Positions 33,124 through 41,920 of a DNA stretch of 64,000 nucleotides are shown piece by piece. The notes under the pieces are model-generated. The model did no database searches and was not told where the DNA came from. It saw only the letters and a list, made by a program, of their open reading frames with translations. Position 1 is the first letter of the stretch. The number at the start of each line of letters is the position of its first letter. Origin of the DNA: Acidobacteriota bacterium (GTDB lineage: Bacteria > Acidobacteriota > Vicinamibacteria > Fen-336); the NCBI GenBank assembly GCA_022340585.1, contig JAJDNS010000075.1, positions 1-64,000 on the forward strand, written 5' to 3'. The translations under genes were made by a program, and so were the position numbers.

Positions 33124-35403
33124 ATGTCGGAGTTCTCGGGCGCGATCGAGGGTGCCATCACCCCTGCCGTCCTCCTCGCGGCTGAAGGCGAGGGGCGCTC
33201 GGTCCTCCTGGAGCACGAGGTCTACGCGCTCCTCTCGGAAGCCGGGCTCGCCGTGCCCCGCCACCGCCTGCTGACCACGGCCGACAGCGTCGACGACGAG
33301 CTCTCCGCCACCCTCGGCAGCGACACCGCGGTGGTCAAGATCGTCTCTCCCGATCTGCTCCACAAGAGCGACGTGGGCGGGGTGGCGGTCTGTCTGAACG
33401 AGCCCGAGGCGCTGAGCGCCACCGTCTCCTCGGTCCTCGAGTCGGTGCGTGCCGCCGTGCCCGAGGCAAGGATCGCCGGCGTCCTCGTTGCCGAGCGCGT
33501 CCGGTTCCGCGCCCGGCTGGGGCGCGAGCTGCTCGCCGCGGTCCGTCACGATCCGGCCTTCGGTCCGGTCGTGGTCCTGGGGGTGGGGGGGCTCGATACC
33601 GAGGCGCTCCTGGGCTCCCTGCGGCCCGAGTGTGCGCGGGCGATGCTGGCGGCCCGGGGGTTGACCGGCGACACCGTGGCCAGGGCCCTCCGGGGGACGC
33701 TGGCCCACGATGCGCTCACGGGCCAGCTCCGCTCGAGCCGTGACGCCGGCGTTCCCGAGGATCTCCTGATCGAGGGGGTGCTCGTGCTGGCGCGCCTCGC
33801 CGAGCGCTGGGCGGGCTTCGAGCCGCCGGGGGGCCTGGGCCTCGGGGAGCTGGAGCTCAATCCCCTCGTCGCGGCCGAAGACGGGCGCCTCGTGGCTCTC
33901 GACGGGCTCGCCCGCCTGCACCGACCCGCGCCCAGGGCGCCGGCGCGGCCCGTGGCGGCGCTGCGCCATCTGCTCACCCCGCAGAGCGCGGTGGTGATCG
34001 GCGCCTCCGCCAACGGCGTGAACCCGGGGCGCATCATCCTCCGCAACCTCGCCGAGGGCGGGGGGATCGAGCGGGAGCGCGTCTGGGCCATCCACCCCCG
34101 GGCCGAGGAGATCGACGGGTGTCGGGCCTTTGCCTCTCTCGCCGACCTGCCGGAGCCGGCGGACCTGGCGGTGGTCTCGGTGGCCGCCGATCGCGGCGCG
34201 GACCGTGTGGTGGGCGAGATCGTCGAAGCGCGCCGGGCCCGAACCGTCACCCTCATCGCCGGGGGCTTCGGCGAGACGGAGGGCGGGCGCGAGGCCGAAG
34301 CGCGGGTCCGGGCCGCCCTCGCCGAGAGCCACCGGGCCGAGGACGGTGGGGTCCTGCTGAACGGGGGGAACTGCCTGGGGATCATCTCGGGTCCGGGTCG
34401 CTACAGCACCTTCTTCATCCCGCCCCACAAGCTCCCGGTACGGGAAGGGACGGGGCCGGGGCTGGCGAGCATCAGCCAGTCGGGGGCCTACCTGGTGAGC
34501 CAGATCTCGAACCTCGACCGGGTCGTCCAGCCGCGCTACGCCATCTCCTTCGGGAACCAGATGGACGTGACGGTCTCCGACTACCTGGACTACCTCGAAG
34601 GCGATCCCGAGGCCCGGGTCTTCGCGGTGTACCTGGAGGGATTCGAGCGGGGCGATGGGGCGCGCTTCCTGGACGCCGCGCGCAGGATCACCGCGTCGGG
34701 GCGGAGCGTCCTGCTCTACAAGGCGGGGCGCACACGCGAGGGATCGGAGGCCGCGGCCTCGCACACCGCGGCCGCGGTGGGGGACTACGAGGTCTGTCGG
34801 GAGCTGGCCCGCGCCGCCGGGGCGGTGGTCTCGGAGAGCCTGGACCAGTTCGAAGACGACGTGCTCATCTTCTCTCTGCTCGAGGGGCGGAAGGCCAGGG
34901 GGCGGCGTGTGGCCGTGCTCTCGAATGCCGGTTTCGAGTGCACGGCCGCGGCGGACGCACTGTTCGGGATGGAGCTCGCGCGGCTCGCCCCCGCGACGGA
35001 GGCGCGTCTGGCGGAGCTGCTTCCGCCCGGGATCGTCGACGTGCACAACCCGGTGGACGCGACGCCCGTCACGCCCACGGACACGTACGCCGCCCTGGCC
35101 GAGGTTCTGGCCGGCGATCCGAGCGTGGACGTGGTGGTCGTGGCCGGGGTGCCGGCGACCCCCTTCCAGAACTCCCTGGCCCGCGGCGAAGGCCACCGCG
35201 AGAACGTGACGGGGAAGGACGGGCTGGCCACCCACCTCGGCCGGTTCTTCCGGGCGACGGCGAAGCCGGTCGTCTTCTCGGTGGACTCGGGGGCCCTCTA
35301 CGACCCCCTGGCCCGGACGATGCGGGAGGGAGGGCTCCCGACCTTCCGACGCATCGACCGCGCGACGCGGGCCCTGGCCCGCTTCGCCGGCGTGGCCCGC
35401 TAG
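33124..35403 (+). CDS. Acyl-CoA synthetase (ADP/NDP-forming), fused beta-alpha subunits
   Basis: 759 residues. The N-terminal ATP-grasp/beta part (residues ~25-265) reads LLSEAGLAVPRHRLLTTADS, AVVKIVSPDLLHKSDVGGVAV and LGELELNPLVA. It is followed by the CoA-binding part (LLTPQSAVVIGASANGVNPGRIILRNL; NCLGIISGPGRYSTFF; SISQSGAYLVSQI) and the ligase domain with the phospho-His motif EAAASHTAAAVGDYEV. The beta-then-alpha order is one of the known fusion arrangements. It converts acyl-CoA + ADP + Pi to acid + ATP or the reverse; the substrate is not determinable. TAGCCT (33109-33114) lies ten bases before the ATG. Confidence 0.88.
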   Translation: MSEFSGAIEGAITPAVLLAAEGEGRSVLLEHEVYALLSEAGLAVPRHRLLTTADSVDDELSATLGSDTAVVKIVSPDLLHKSDVGGVAVCLNEPEALSATVSSVLESVRAAVPEARIAGVLVAERVRFRARLGRELLAAVRHDPAFGPVVVLGVGGLDTEALLGSLRPECARAMLAARGLTGDTVARALRGTLAHDALTGQLRSSRDAGVPEDLLIEGVLVLARLAERWAGFEPPGGLGLGELELNPLVAAEDGRLVALDGLARLHRPAPRAPARPVAALRHLLTPQSAVVIGASANGVNPGRIILRNLAEGGGIERERVWAIHPRAEEIDGCRAFASLADLPEPADLAVVSVAADRGADRVVGEIVEARRARTVTLIAGGFGETEGGREAEARVRAALAESHRAEDGGVLLNGGNCLGIISGPGRYSTFFIPPHKLPVREGTGPGLASISQSGAYLVSQISNLDRVVQPRYAISFGNQMDVTVSDYLDYLEGDPEARVFAVYLEGFERGDGARFLDAARRITASGRSVLLYKAGRTREGSEAAASHTAAAVGDYEVCRELARAAGAVVSESLDQFEDDVLIFSLLEGRKARGRRVAVLSNAGFECTAAADALFGMELARLAPATEARLAELLPPGIVDVHNPVDATPVTPTDTYAALAEVLAGDPSVDVVVVAGVPATPFQNSLARGEGHRENVTGKDGLATHLGRFFRATAKPVVFSVDSGALYDPLARTMREGGLPTFRRIDRATRALARFAGVAR

Positions 35404-35415
35404 CCGGGCGACCGC

Positions 35416-36477
35416 TCAATCCACCGGCACGGCGACGATCTTCGAATCGTGGAAGCTCCCCACGTAGAGCACCCCGCCACGCTCCATGGCGCAGCTCGTC
35501 ATGGCCACCTCGCCGCTCGGGTCGTGGAGGGTCCGGAGTGGCCGCCCGTCGGGGGCGAGCTCGACGACGAGACCGTGGCGGCGCTCCTTCGGCTGGACCC
35601 AGCCCGGCAGGCGGGCCACCACCTTCCGCAGGGAGGGGTACGGACCGAGCAGGTCGACGAGGGCGTTCCGGGGCGAGGACAGGGGGACCCAGATCCGACC
35701 GTCGGGGGCCCGGGAGATGTTGTCCGGGAAGCCCGGAAGGTTCTCGGCGAAGACGTCGGTGGTTCCCGCCCGCTCGCCCCTCAGCCAGTAGCGGCGGATC
35801 CGGTACGCACCGGTCTCGGCGAAGAGGAGCGACTCGCCCGACGGCTCCACCACGATACCGTTGGGAAACTGCAGCCCGTCGAGGAGCACGTACACACCCC
35901 GGGTGACCGGGTTCCAGCCCAGGAGCTGCCCGTCCCCTCCGTGCTCCAGGATCGCGAGGCGGTGCGACCCGTAGCCGAAGCGGAGGGACGCGTCGCTCAT
36001 GTAGATGGTGCCGTCGGGGCCGATGTCGAGGTCGTCGAGAAAACCGAACGGCCGGTCGCTCAGCCCGGTGGCGAGAACGGAGACCTCCCCCTGGGGGGAG
36101 ATGGAGAGGAGCCCCTTCACGGCGTCGGCGACGAGCAGGTTGCCGAGGGGGTCGAAGACCATGCCCAGGGGGCGGCCGCCGGTCTCGGCGAACAGCCGCG
36201 GCTCGTGGTTCGGGAGCTTCAATCGGGCGATGTGGCCGTCTTCGAAGCCGGTGTACAGGCGCCCCTCGGCGTCGAAGGCCACGTCCTCGGGACCCACTCC
36301 CGCGTCCTCGAGGAGGCGCTCGCCCCCCGTCAGCGATTTGTTGAGGGCGAAGGGCCCGGCCAGCTCCGGGGCCTCGGGGGGCTCCCAGGCCACCGGGTCG
36401 ATGGGCACTGGCCAGAAGGCGAGATAGGCCGCCGTCGCCAGCACGACGGCGCCTCCGATCTTGACTCCGCGGGTCAC
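35416..36477 (-). CDS. Strictosidine synthase-like/SMP-30 beta-propeller protein, membrane-anchored
   Basis: 353 residues from a GTG overlapping the MtaA-like gene stop by 4 nt. One N-terminal helix (KIGGAVVLATAAYLAFWPVPI) anchors it to the membrane. The propeller motifs are EDVAFDAEGRLYTGFEDGHI, RPLGMVFDPLGNLLVADAVKGL, FLDDLDIGPDGTIYMSDAS, DGLQFPNGIVVEPSGESLLFAETG and LPGFPDNISRAPDGRIWVPL. Such proteins (APMAP-like) are lactonase- or esterase-like; strictosidine chemistry is not implied. It is probably translated with the upstream UroD-like gene. Confidence 0.82.
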   Translation of the reverse strand: MTRGVKIGGAVVLATAAYLAFWPVPIDPVAWEPPEAPELAGPFALNKSLTGGERLLEDAGVGPEDVAFDAEGRLYTGFEDGHIARLKLPNHEPRLFAETGGRPLGMVFDPLGNLLVADAVKGLLSISPQGEVSVLATGLSDRPFGFLDDLDIGPDGTIYMSDASLRFGYGSHRLAILEHGGDGQLLGWNPVTRGVYVLLDGLQFPNGIVVEPSGESLLFAETGAYRIRRYWLRGERAGTTDVFAENLPGFPDNISRAPDGRIWVPLSSPRNALVDLLGPYPSLRKVVARLPGWVQPKERRHGLVVELAPDGRPLRTLHDPSGEVAMTSCAMERGGVLYVGSFHDSKIVAVPVD

Positions 36478-37496
36478 TTGGCTCCCCACCCGCCCAGCTC
36501 CCGGAGCGCGGTGGCGTGGGCCCTCATGTTCGCCTCGGGAGTGTGGTCCGGGATCTCGCAGCCGGCGGCGCTGAAGTGGCGTGGGCCGCCGGCGCCCTGG
36601 CAGGCGCGGGTGGCCGCGGCCACCTCGTCCGGGGTGCCGCGGAGCATGATCTCCACGGGGTCGAAGTTGCCGCAGGGCGCGGGCCCGTCGTCGCCGAAGG
36701 TCTCCGCCGCCTTGCCGAGATCGACCATCCAGTCCAGGTCCACGATCTCGGCGCCGCTGCGGGCCATGGCGGAGACGATGTGGTTGGTGTCGCCGCAGAT
36801 GTGGAGGCGGGGGATGGCCCCGGACTCCTTCACCGCCGCGAAGATGCGCTGCTCGTAGGGGAGGGCGAAGCGCTCGTACTGCTTCGGCGAGACGAGGGAT
36901 GCGATGGCGTCGCCCAGGCCGATCATCGTGGCCCCGTGGGCGACCTGCGCCTCTGCAAAGGCGACCTGCTGCTCGACCAGGAGCTCCAGGAGCTCGTCCA
37001 CCCACTCCGGGCGGTCGTGCAGGTCCATCATCAGGGCGGAGTCGCCCCGCAGGTCGCAGGCCAGGGCCAGCGCCCCCTCGACCCACCCCATCACCACGAG
37101 CTCCTGGCCCACCTCGTCCGCGAGGGCGCGGACGGCTTCGAGGCGGTCCCTCATGCGGCGCCCGTCGGCCGGGGCCACCGTCTTCAGTTTCGCCAGGTCC
37201 TCCGGCTCCTCGAGGAGCACCTTTCGGCGCACCGGGATGTCGTCCTCGGGGAACGCCACGTCGAGCCCCATGTCCGCCGCCTCCCGGTAGGGGTCGGAGA
37301 TGGCCTGGACGATGTCGACGTCGAAGTCGTCCGAGACCGCGAGGTTCGCCTCGACCAGGGCTCGGTGGTCCAGGTAGTACTCCGACAACCGGCGTCCCAC
37401 GTGGTGGGCGGCGCGGGCCATGTAGATGTCGAAGTTCGGGGCACGGTCCACCGCTTCGCCGCGGAGGCGGCGGCGGACGCGCTCGAGGCCGCTCAT
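36474..37496 (-). CDS. Uroporphyrinogen decarboxylase family protein (MtaA/CmuA-like)
   Basis: 340 residues. The UroD fold includes a zinc-type motif IPRLHICGDTNHI (His-x-Cys) with a later Cys (FSAAGCEIPDHTPEANMRAH), as in MtaA/CmuA methylcobamide:thiol methyltransferases rather than haem-pathway UroD. DDFDVDIVQAISDPYREAADMG and HGATMIGLGDAIASLVSPKQYERFALPYEQRIFAAV are typical. It may demethylate a corrinoid-bound methyl group or an unknown methylated compound, but no corrinoid protein is encoded next to it. It overlaps the beta-propeller gene by 4 nt. Confidence 0.82.
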   Translation of the reverse strand: MSGLERVRRRLRGEAVDRAPNFDIYMARAAHHVGRRLSEYYLDHRALVEANLAVSDDFDVDIVQAISDPYREAADMGLDVAFPEDDIPVRRKVLLEEPEDLAKLKTVAPADGRRMRDRLEAVRALADEVGQELVVMGWVEGALALACDLRGDSALMMDLHDRPEWVDELLELLVEQQVAFAEAQVAHGATMIGLGDAIASLVSPKQYERFALPYEQRIFAAVKESGAIPRLHICGDTNHIVSAMARSGAEIVDLDWMVDLGKAAETFGDDGPAPCGNFDPVEIMLRGTPDEVAAATRACQGAGGPRHFSAAGCEIPDHTPEANMRAHATALRELGGWGAK

Positions 37497-37578
37497 GCGG
37501 TCTCCTCCCGCCGAGCAGAAGCGTTGTCGGCGGCGGGATCGGGTTCTCGCCCGCCGGTGAGTCCGGGTGGTGATGGGG

Positions 37579-37683
37579 CTACTCCTTCTCGGGGTCGGAG
37601 TACAGGAGGTCGATCATGATCCCCAGCTCCTTCTCCGAGTCCAGGTGAACGAGCGCCCGGCGGCCGGGCGCCGCAGGGAGCAT
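37579..37683 (-). pseudogene. Remnant of a VOC/glyoxalase-family gene (C-terminus only)
   Basis: The minus strand reads ALVHLDSEKELGIMIDLLYSDPEKE before a TAG at 37579-37581. The phrase LDSEKELGIMIDLL strongly resembles the last strand of vicinal-oxygen-chelate proteins. The frame upstream of the ATG at 37683 is not VOC-like, so only ~25 residues of the domain remain. It lies 80 bp upstream of the MtaA-like gene and may mark a deletion. Confidence 0.45.
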
Positions 37684-37768
37684 ACACCGAGGAGCCGCTC
37701 GAGGGCCGGTCGGGGTAGGATGCGACCGCCATGTCTCGCATGCACTTGCCCCTGGGGGGAGGAGGCTG

Positions 37769-38263
37769 ATGAGCGGTGCGCCCCTGGCTTTCGCCTATCT
37801 CCTCGTGGCCCTGCTCCTCGTCGTGGGGCTGATCGGGAGCATCCTGCCCGCGTTGCCGGGGACCGTCCTGATCCTGGCCGGGGCGGCGGTTCACGCCTTC
37901 GCCACCGGCTTCGACCCGATTGGCCCGGGCCGCCTGGTGATCCTCGCCCTCATGACGGTGGTGGCCTACGCCCTCGACCACGTCGCCGGCGTGCTGGGGG
38001 TGAGGCGTCTCGGGGGAAGCGGGTGGGCGATGGGGGGAGCGGTGGTCGGCGCCCTGGTGGGCCTCTTCTTCGGTCTGGCGGGGCTGGTGCTGGGCCCGCT
38101 CGTGGGCGCGGCCGTGGCCGAGTACGCCTACACCCGCCAGGCCCGCACCAGTGCCCGGGCCGCGCTGGGCACCGTCGTGGGCCTGCTGGTCGGGGCCGTG
38201 GCCAAGATCGGTCTCGGCCTGGCCATGATCGGGCTCTTCCTGTTCTGGGTCTGGCGCGGCTGA
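37769..38263 (+). CDS. DUF456 family membrane protein
   Basis: 164 residues with three or four membrane segments: FAYLLVALLLVVGLIGSILPALPGTVLILAGAAVHAFATG, LVILALMTVVAYALDHVAGVLGVRRLGGS, GAVVGALVGLFFGLAGLVLGPLVGAAVAEY and KIGLGLAMIGLFLFWVW. The glycine-zipper-like pattern and GPLVGAAVAEY are the DUF456 signature. The function is unknown. TAGGAT at 37716-37721 and GGGAGGAGG before the ATG support the start. Confidence 0.85.
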   Translation: MSGAPLAFAYLLVALLLVVGLIGSILPALPGTVLILAGAAVHAFATGFDPIGPGRLVILALMTVVAYALDHVAGVLGVRRLGGSGWAMGGAVVGALVGLFFGLAGLVLGPLVGAAVAEYAYTRQARTSARAALGTVVGLLVGAVAKIGLGLAMIGLFLFWVWRG

Positions 38264-38285
38264 GGGCGGCGGTCAGGGCCGACGG

Positions 38286-38972
38286 CTACGCCTGCTCCTC
38301 GACGCGCACGGCCCGGATGTCGGTGGCCCCCTTCTCCCGCAGGGTCTGGTAGATCGCCAGGGCGTCCTCGTCGTCGTTGGTCGGGATGACGAAGGTCGTC
38401 CGCTCTGGGCGCTCCGGGGTGGCGCTGCGCACGTCGACCACCCGGGCGTCCGGGTACTCGCGGAGCACCACCTCGCGGATGGCCCCGGGGTCGGGGGCGA
38501 ACACGGAGAGGGTGAGACGCCGACGGGGCGCCCGCCCGAAGCGGTCGAACAGCGCCAGGACGCAGCCCACGAAGAGGGTTCCCACCGTGGCCACGCCGAG
38601 GAGCCCGAGGCCGCAGGCCATGCCGATCCCGATCATCATGAAGAGCACGGCCACGTCCCGGGGATCCTTGATGCCGGCGCGGAAGCGGATGAAGGTGCCG
38701 AGGCCGACCAGTCCGAAGGCGCGGGCCAGGCTGTCCCCGATGACGATGACGAGCAGCGCGCCGGCCACCGCGATGATGGTCTGGGCCTGGGCGGTGTCGG
38801 GCTGCGGGGCCGCCGAGCGGTTCCCGGGGAGGCGTCGCCAGGGACGGTAGGCGATCAGGGACCCCAGGGCCAGCGCGCACAGGAGCCGGGCGAGGACCTC
38901 CAGGGCGTGGCGCAGGGTGAGCGTCCGGGACAGGAAGTCCGGGCTGCCGGGATCGAAGAGCTGTTCTGGCAT
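38286..38972 (-). CDS. DUF4956 domain membrane protein
   Basis: 228 residues. Four helices (LEVLARLLCALALGSLIAYRP, AQTIIAVAGALLVIVIGDSLARAFG, VAVLFMMIGIGMACGLGLLG, VATVGTLFVGCVLALFDRFG) surround the family motif LARAFGLVGLGTFIRFRAGIKDPRDVAVLF. A soluble C-terminal domain follows (residues ~150-228). DUF4956 genes usually accompany CotH kinases and VTC-type polyphosphate polymerases; CotH is present 1.2 kb upstream but VTC is not. It begins 18 bp after the porin gene and probably shares its transcript. Confidence 0.82.
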   Translation of the reverse strand: MPEQLFDPGSPDFLSRTLTLRHALEVLARLLCALALGSLIAYRPWRRLPGNRSAAPQPDTAQAQTIIAVAGALLVIVIGDSLARAFGLVGLGTFIRFRAGIKDPRDVAVLFMMIGIGMACGLGLLGVATVGTLFVGCVLALFDRFGRAPRRRLTLSVFAPDPGAIREVVLREYPDARVVDVRSATPERPERTTFVIPTNDDEDALAIYQTLREKGATDIRAVRVEEQA

Positions 38973-38990
38973 GGCGTTCTGTACGCTCTC

Positions 38991-40172
38991 CTAGAAGACC
39001 GCACCGATCTGGAGCACCAGGCCGGTGCGCGAGAAGGGGGGCTCGTCGTCGAAGACGAAGCCGAGCGACAGTGGGGTGTTGACACCCGCGCCGCGCCGCT
39101 GGACCTCGATCGTGACCCGGACCTGGTCCCACCGGCCCACGTTGACTCCGCCCGCGGCCTCCCACAGGACGTCGTCGCGGACCTTCGTGTCGGGATCGAA
39201 GACCGAGAGCAGCGTGTAGGGCTCGACGTAGAAGGCGTGGTCCTTTCGACCTCCGTAGCGCCAGGCGCCGATCACCTGGCCGCCGACGAAGGTGGCGTTC
39301 ACGCCGTCGAAGGGGTTGGAGTCCTGCCAGGAGGAGCCCAGGAAGCCCTCGCTCCACAGGCGCCAACCCCCCTGCTTCTGTCCCTGGCGCCAGGCGGCGT
39401 CCGCGCCCAGCGTCCAGAAGTGCTGGTCGCCCTCGCCGGGCAGGGGCTCGGCCGGGCGGTAGTCGCCGCTCAGCCCGAGCCTCAGACGCTTCCGCTCGTG
39501 CTGCACCCGTCCGGTCAGCTTGAGGGCCCAGTCGTCGTCCAGGTCGTTGAAAGACCCGTCGCCGATCCGGTCCCCTCGCCCGCTGGACGCGCGGAACACC
39601 CCCAGGAAGGCCCTGGTGTCCCCCCCGCGGGGCTGGTACCCGACCTGGAGACCGGGACGGCGGCCGATGATGCCCAGGGAGTCCCTCAGGACGAGGTCGA
39701 GCTGTCCCCGGTCCGAGATGGGAAGGTCCCAGCGCGAGTCCATGGCCACCACCGAGAAGGGGGGCTTGAACTGCCCGCCCCGGAGCGACAGGAGGTCGGT
39801 CCGCAGTGTCACGAAGGCGTCCTTGAGCTTGCTGTTCATGGCCACGTCGTACTCGACCTGGGCGCGCAGCCACCGGGCGGGACGCCAGTGCAGGGTCAGT
39901 CGGGCGTTGTCGACCTCGTAGTCCGACGTGTCGACGCCGTCCTGGCTCACCGACCTCCACCAACCCACGAAGCGTCCGTTGAGCCGGGCGCGCGTCCACT
40001 GGAACGAGGATTCCCCCTCGTCCCCGGCTGGAGCGACGACGTCCGAATCCTGGACAGCGTTGGTGCCCGCGGGCGGTGAGCCCGCAGGCTCCTGCGCGGC
40101 GGTCGAGGGGGCCACGGCTAGGGCCAGGCCCCCTAAGAAGAGCGCCCGCACCCGCCGACCCGTGGTCCTCAC
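38991..40172 (-). CDS. Porin, OprO/OprP (phosphate-selective) type
   Basis: 393 residues from a GTG overlapping the CotH stop by 4 nt. The signal peptide is ALFLGGLALAVAPSTAAQ. The barrel shows RLNGRFVGWWRSVSQDGVDTSDYEVDNARLTLHWRPARW, YDVAMNSKLKDAFVTLR, SLRGGQFKPPFSVVAMDSRWDLPISDRG and a C-terminal VLQIGAVF ending in Phe. The GQFKPPF motif marks the porin O/P family. Family members pass phosphate, pyrophosphate or other anions. Coupling to CotH and DUF4956 hints at phosphate or polyphosphate handling, which is an inference. Confidence 0.82.
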   Translation of the reverse strand: MRTTGRRVRALFLGGLALAVAPSTAAQEPAGSPPAGTNAVQDSDVVAPAGDEGESSFQWTRARLNGRFVGWWRSVSQDGVDTSDYEVDNARLTLHWRPARWLRAQVEYDVAMNSKLKDAFVTLRTDLLSLRGGQFKPPFSVVAMDSRWDLPISDRGQLDLVLRDSLGIIGRRPGLQVGYQPRGGDTRAFLGVFRASSGRGDRIGDGSFNDLDDDWALKLTGRVQHERKRLRLGLSGDYRPAEPLPGEGDQHFWTLGADAAWRQGQKQGGWRLWSEGFLGSSWQDSNPFDGVNATFVGGQVIGAWRYGGRKDHAFYVEPYTLLSVFDPDTKVRDDVLWEAAGGVNVGRWDQVRVTIEVQRRGAGVNTPLSLGFVFDDEPPFSRTGLVLQIGAVF

Positions 40173-41920
40173 CACGCCACCACCGTGGCCCGGAAGCGCC
40201 CCCGGACCGGGGCCCCCGGCACCGGGGCCGCCTGCTCGAGCTCCACCGTGCCGTTGACGAAGCCCCCGAGGTAGTTCCACGTCCAGGTGGCCGGGTTCCA
40301 CTGGCCGATCCCCCCCCACGCGGTGTCGCCCCCCAGGATCCCGAAACCGCCGGGGTGGAACTGGTCCGGGTCCACGCCGAGCCACAGGGTGTAGGTGGTC
40401 CCGTCGGCCGCCCGGCCGTGGACGTCGACGACGGGCCAGGGGTCGCTCTCGGCGTTGGCGTCGTCGCCGGCCCAGGAGCCCACCGGCCAGAGCTGGATGG
40501 GCCGCTGCCGATACACGAGGGACACCGCTCCCGAGCCGGTGGCGAAGATGTTCCCGGTGTCCTTCGTACCGAACGTCGTCCCGAAGCTGCCCTCGACGTG
40601 GCCCGCGACGTCGACGCAGATGGAGTCCTTCATCGCCCCATTCCACTCGGGGGGACCACCCTCGAAATCGGCGAGCAGGACTCCCCGGCGCGTGCGGACC
40701 CACTCGCGGAAGCTTTCGATCGAGGCATTCCAGCCGTCCAGGTCCACGCCGGTGGCCGGGACGTAGGGGGCGATCAGCGCCTGCATGCGGTCGATCTCGG
40801 CTAGCATCTCCTCTTCGCGGAAGGCGCGGTCGAGGACCTCCCGAATCCGGTCCGCGTACAGCCAGCGGGTGTCGTGGTTCGCGTAGAGGCGATTCACGAG
40901 CGCCCCCTCGGAGTAGACGGACACCGGCCGGGACGCCGCGTCCAGCTCGTCGAAGGGGTCGGGGACCGCGATCTGGTCGGTGCCCCACGGCATGAAGACC
41001 ATCCGGCCGGTGCCCGGGTCGTCGTACACGAAGAAGTTGTTGGTCTGGTTGGCGTAGCCGTCCCAGTGCTCGAGGACCTTCTCGGTGGCCCAGAAGGTCA
41101 TGAACCCGTCGAAGTCGATGAGCTCCTCGAGACGGCGCGGGACCTGCGCGAGGGGACCTTCGAGGACCAGCCGGACGTCGTGGAGCCGGCTGCGGTCGGC
41201 CTGCGTCTGGTCGTCGTTGGGGACTCCGCCCTTCAGCTCGAACGTCCCGACCCAGCCGTTCCGGAAGTCGCTGAACTCGCCCTCCCACAGGTCGCCGCCG
41301 TCCTGCTCGAAGGTCCTCCGGATAAACCGCCGGTCCATGCTCTCCACGTGGACGTAGAGGCCCAGGTCGCGCCCGTTCACGGTCACGTGGGCGTAGTTGC
41401 ACCACGGCACCTCGAGGCCCGCGTTCTCGAAGACCTGGAACGCGAGGCACTGCTTGAGGAACGTGGGATCCTGCACCGCGTTGTTGAGGGTCAGGCGCTC
41501 GAGACCAAGGAGGGTCTGCTCCGGGTCGTAGTAGTCGAAGCGCACCTTGAGGGCCGGGCGCTCGTCGTCGAGAGAGCCGAGGAAGCCCTTCTTGCGGACG
41601 GCAACGTTCCCGCGGACCTCACCGTCGACGGTGACCGACGCCGCGAACCAGGTGAAGGGCTTGGGGATGGGCTCGGCCAGGCATTGGCCGCCCTCCACCG
41701 CCACGATGTCCCACCAGTTGCGGGTCTGCCGCCGGAGGGCGTCCCAGTCGGCGGGGGCGATGTCGACCGAGACCTCGATGACGTGTCCGGGCTCGAACAG
41801 GCGTCCGGCGGGGTCGGTGGCGGAGAACAGCGTCTCGGGGTCCTCCGAGCCGCATGCCAAGAAGAGACAGAGGACGGTCGAGACGACGATGCCGACGCCC
41901 GTCCTCCGATTCGTGGTCAC
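40169..41920 (-). CDS. CotH-family kinase, lipoprotein
   Basis: 583 residues from the GTG at 41920, chosen for GTGAGGA upstream and a directly following lipoprotein signal (VVSTVLCLFLAC). CotH kinases are atypical protein kinases. Visible parts are VSVDIAPADWDALRRQTRNWWD, VAVRKKGFLGSLDDERPALKVRFDYYDPEQTLLGLERLTLNNAVQDPTFLKQCLAFQVF, WCNYAHVTVNGRDLGLYVHVESMDRRFIRR and MVFMPWGTDQIAVPD. A C-terminal beta domain (~130 residues; ICVDVAGHVEGSFGTTFGTK) is added. It is the first gene of a three-gene unit with the porin and DUF4956. Confidence 0.88.
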   Translation of the reverse strand: MTTNRRTGVGIVVSTVLCLFLACGSEDPETLFSATDPAGRLFEPGHVIEVSVDIAPADWDALRRQTRNWWDIVAVEGGQCLAEPIPKPFTWFAASVTVDGEVRGNVAVRKKGFLGSLDDERPALKVRFDYYDPEQTLLGLERLTLNNAVQDPTFLKQCLAFQVFENAGLEVPWCNYAHVTVNGRDLGLYVHVESMDRRFIRRTFEQDGGDLWEGEFSDFRNGWVGTFELKGGVPNDDQTQADRSRLHDVRLVLEGPLAQVPRRLEELIDFDGFMTFWATEKVLEHWDGYANQTNNFFVYDDPGTGRMVFMPWGTDQIAVPDPFDELDAASRPVSVYSEGALVNRLYANHDTRWLYADRIREVLDRAFREEEMLAEIDRMQALIAPYVPATGVDLDGWNASIESFREWVRTRRGVLLADFEGGPPEWNGAMKDSICVDVAGHVEGSFGTTFGTKDTGNIFATGSGAVSLVYRQRPIQLWPVGSWAGDDANAESDPWPVVDVHGRAADGTTYTLWLGVDPDQFHPGGFGILGGDTAWGGIGQWNPATWTWNYLGGFVNGTVELEQAAPVPGAPVRGRFRATVVAW

